Shown: piece after piece, positions 6,083 through 6,341 of the stretch
How positions within the stretch are numbered: position 1 is the stretch's first letter
How the letters are laid out: every line of letters begins with the position of its first letter
NCBI GenBank assembly: GCA_964654535.1
Contig: CAZZIZ010000198.1
Span: 1 to 6,341 of the forward strand
From: CAZZIZ01 sp964654535
GTDB lineage: Bacteria; Bacteroidota; Bacteroidia; Chitinophagales; UBA2359
Length of the DNA: 6,341 bases
Direction: 5' to 3'
Translations under genes and position numbers: made by a program
The notes under the pieces: generated by a model
What the model was told of the DNA's origin: nothing
Databases searched by the model: none
What the model saw: the letters and a program-made list of their open reading frames with translations, nothing else

Positions 6083-6341
6083 TTATTGGAAAACCCTTAT
6101 ACCCGGATAAAAAGCACCTAGCGAAAACCAATAACCAACAAAAGAGTTAGTTGGATTTAGTCTTTGCCCTTCCAGAGGGCCTGACTGAATTACACCCGTA
6201 ACTAGAAGCTCATTACCGTCATCATCAACTCCTATTACAGGCAAGTTATCTGAAACCGGTACCAGATTTTGCAGTCCCAAGTTGTTTTCAAAAGCGAGCA
6301 TATAGTCTCGCGATGCTGAACCAACTATTAACAGATCAGTA
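6083..6341 (-). CDS. DUF3179 domain protein, C-terminal fragment
   Basis: Partial: the minus-strand frame ends with TAA at 6083-6085 and stays open to the window edge. The Met codon at 6299-6301 is internal, since 13 more sense codons (reading TDLLIVGSASRDY) precede it, so 85 C-terminal residues are seen. The tail has the DUF3179 signature: a D-x-x-G strand with VTGVIQSGPLEGQRLNP, equivalent to the family's ISGPLAGKRLEP stretch, followed by YWFSLGAFYPGIRVF, equivalent to FWFAWAAFYPDTRVY. Family members are usually about 300-400 residues and often exported or lipid-anchored; their function is unknown, and the N-terminus that would show the export signal is outside the window. The gene converges on the small exported protein gene, with 7 bases between stop codons. 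Confidence 0.8.
   Translation of the reverse strand, partial: TDLLIVGSASRDYMLAFENNLGLQNLVPVSDNLPVIGVDDDGNELLVTGVIQSGPLEGQRLNPTNSFVGYWFSLGAFYPGIRVFQ

Noticed and set aside
6299..6301. Met codon at 6301 as the start of a 72-residue minus-strand gene
   Set aside because: The frame stays open to the window edge and the protein is recognisably the C-terminal end of a DUF3179 domain, so the Met is internal.
1..6341. Mobile element, defence system, CRISPR array or RNA gene
   Set aside because: No transposase, integrase, terminal repeats, regular spacer pattern or tRNA/rRNA-like sequence was seen on either strand.

Overview
The window looks like chromosomal DNA of a Bacteroidota bacterium, probably a free-living or marine flavobacterium- or saprospirian-like lineage. 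It is AT-rich. All four complete proteins begin with export signals. One lipoprotein carries an acidic tract next to its lipidated Cys, like Bacteroidota surface-export signals. The largest protein is built from modules I know mainly from Bacteroidota secreted proteins. There are no tRNAs, rRNAs, CRISPR arrays, transposases or phage genes.

Layout. (1) 1-798, minus: an exported protein of about 265 residues resembling the LolA-like DUF6503 proteins. (2) 982-1545, minus: a lipocalin-like lipoprotein. (3) 1546-1859: a 314-base divergent intergenic region. (4) 1860-5429, plus: a 1189-residue secreted multidomain protein with a signal peptide, propeptide, S1 serine protease of the Achromobacter protease I (lysyl endopeptidase) type, Calx-beta domain, several beta-rich Bacteroidota modules and a terminal pair of dockerin-like repeats. 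It starts at TTG. (5) 5524-6075, plus: a small exported protein with a possible YbjN/CesT-like core and a strongly basic, charged tail. (6) 6083-6341, minus: the C-terminal end of a DUF3179 protein that runs off the right edge and converges on gene 5 with only 7 bases between stop codons.

How the genes relate. Every product appears to act outside the cytoplasm (for the DUF3179 gene this is inferred from family only). Nothing shows that they form one pathway. The protease is the centrepiece: a probable extracellular or surface endopeptidase with a long adhesive tail. Its triad (His251, Asp302, Ser388), the API-specific Trp360 and His404, and the six API cysteines are all present. The Asp that gives API its lysine specificity appears to be Gly419, and no Lys precedes the expected propeptide junction, so lysine specificity should not be assumed.

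I found no convincing evidence for an entirely new system. The points most worth a second look are the changed specificity pocket, the dockerin-like C-terminus with no T9SS sorting domain that I recognise, and an inverted repeat whose arms coincide with a candidate promoter ahead of gene 5.
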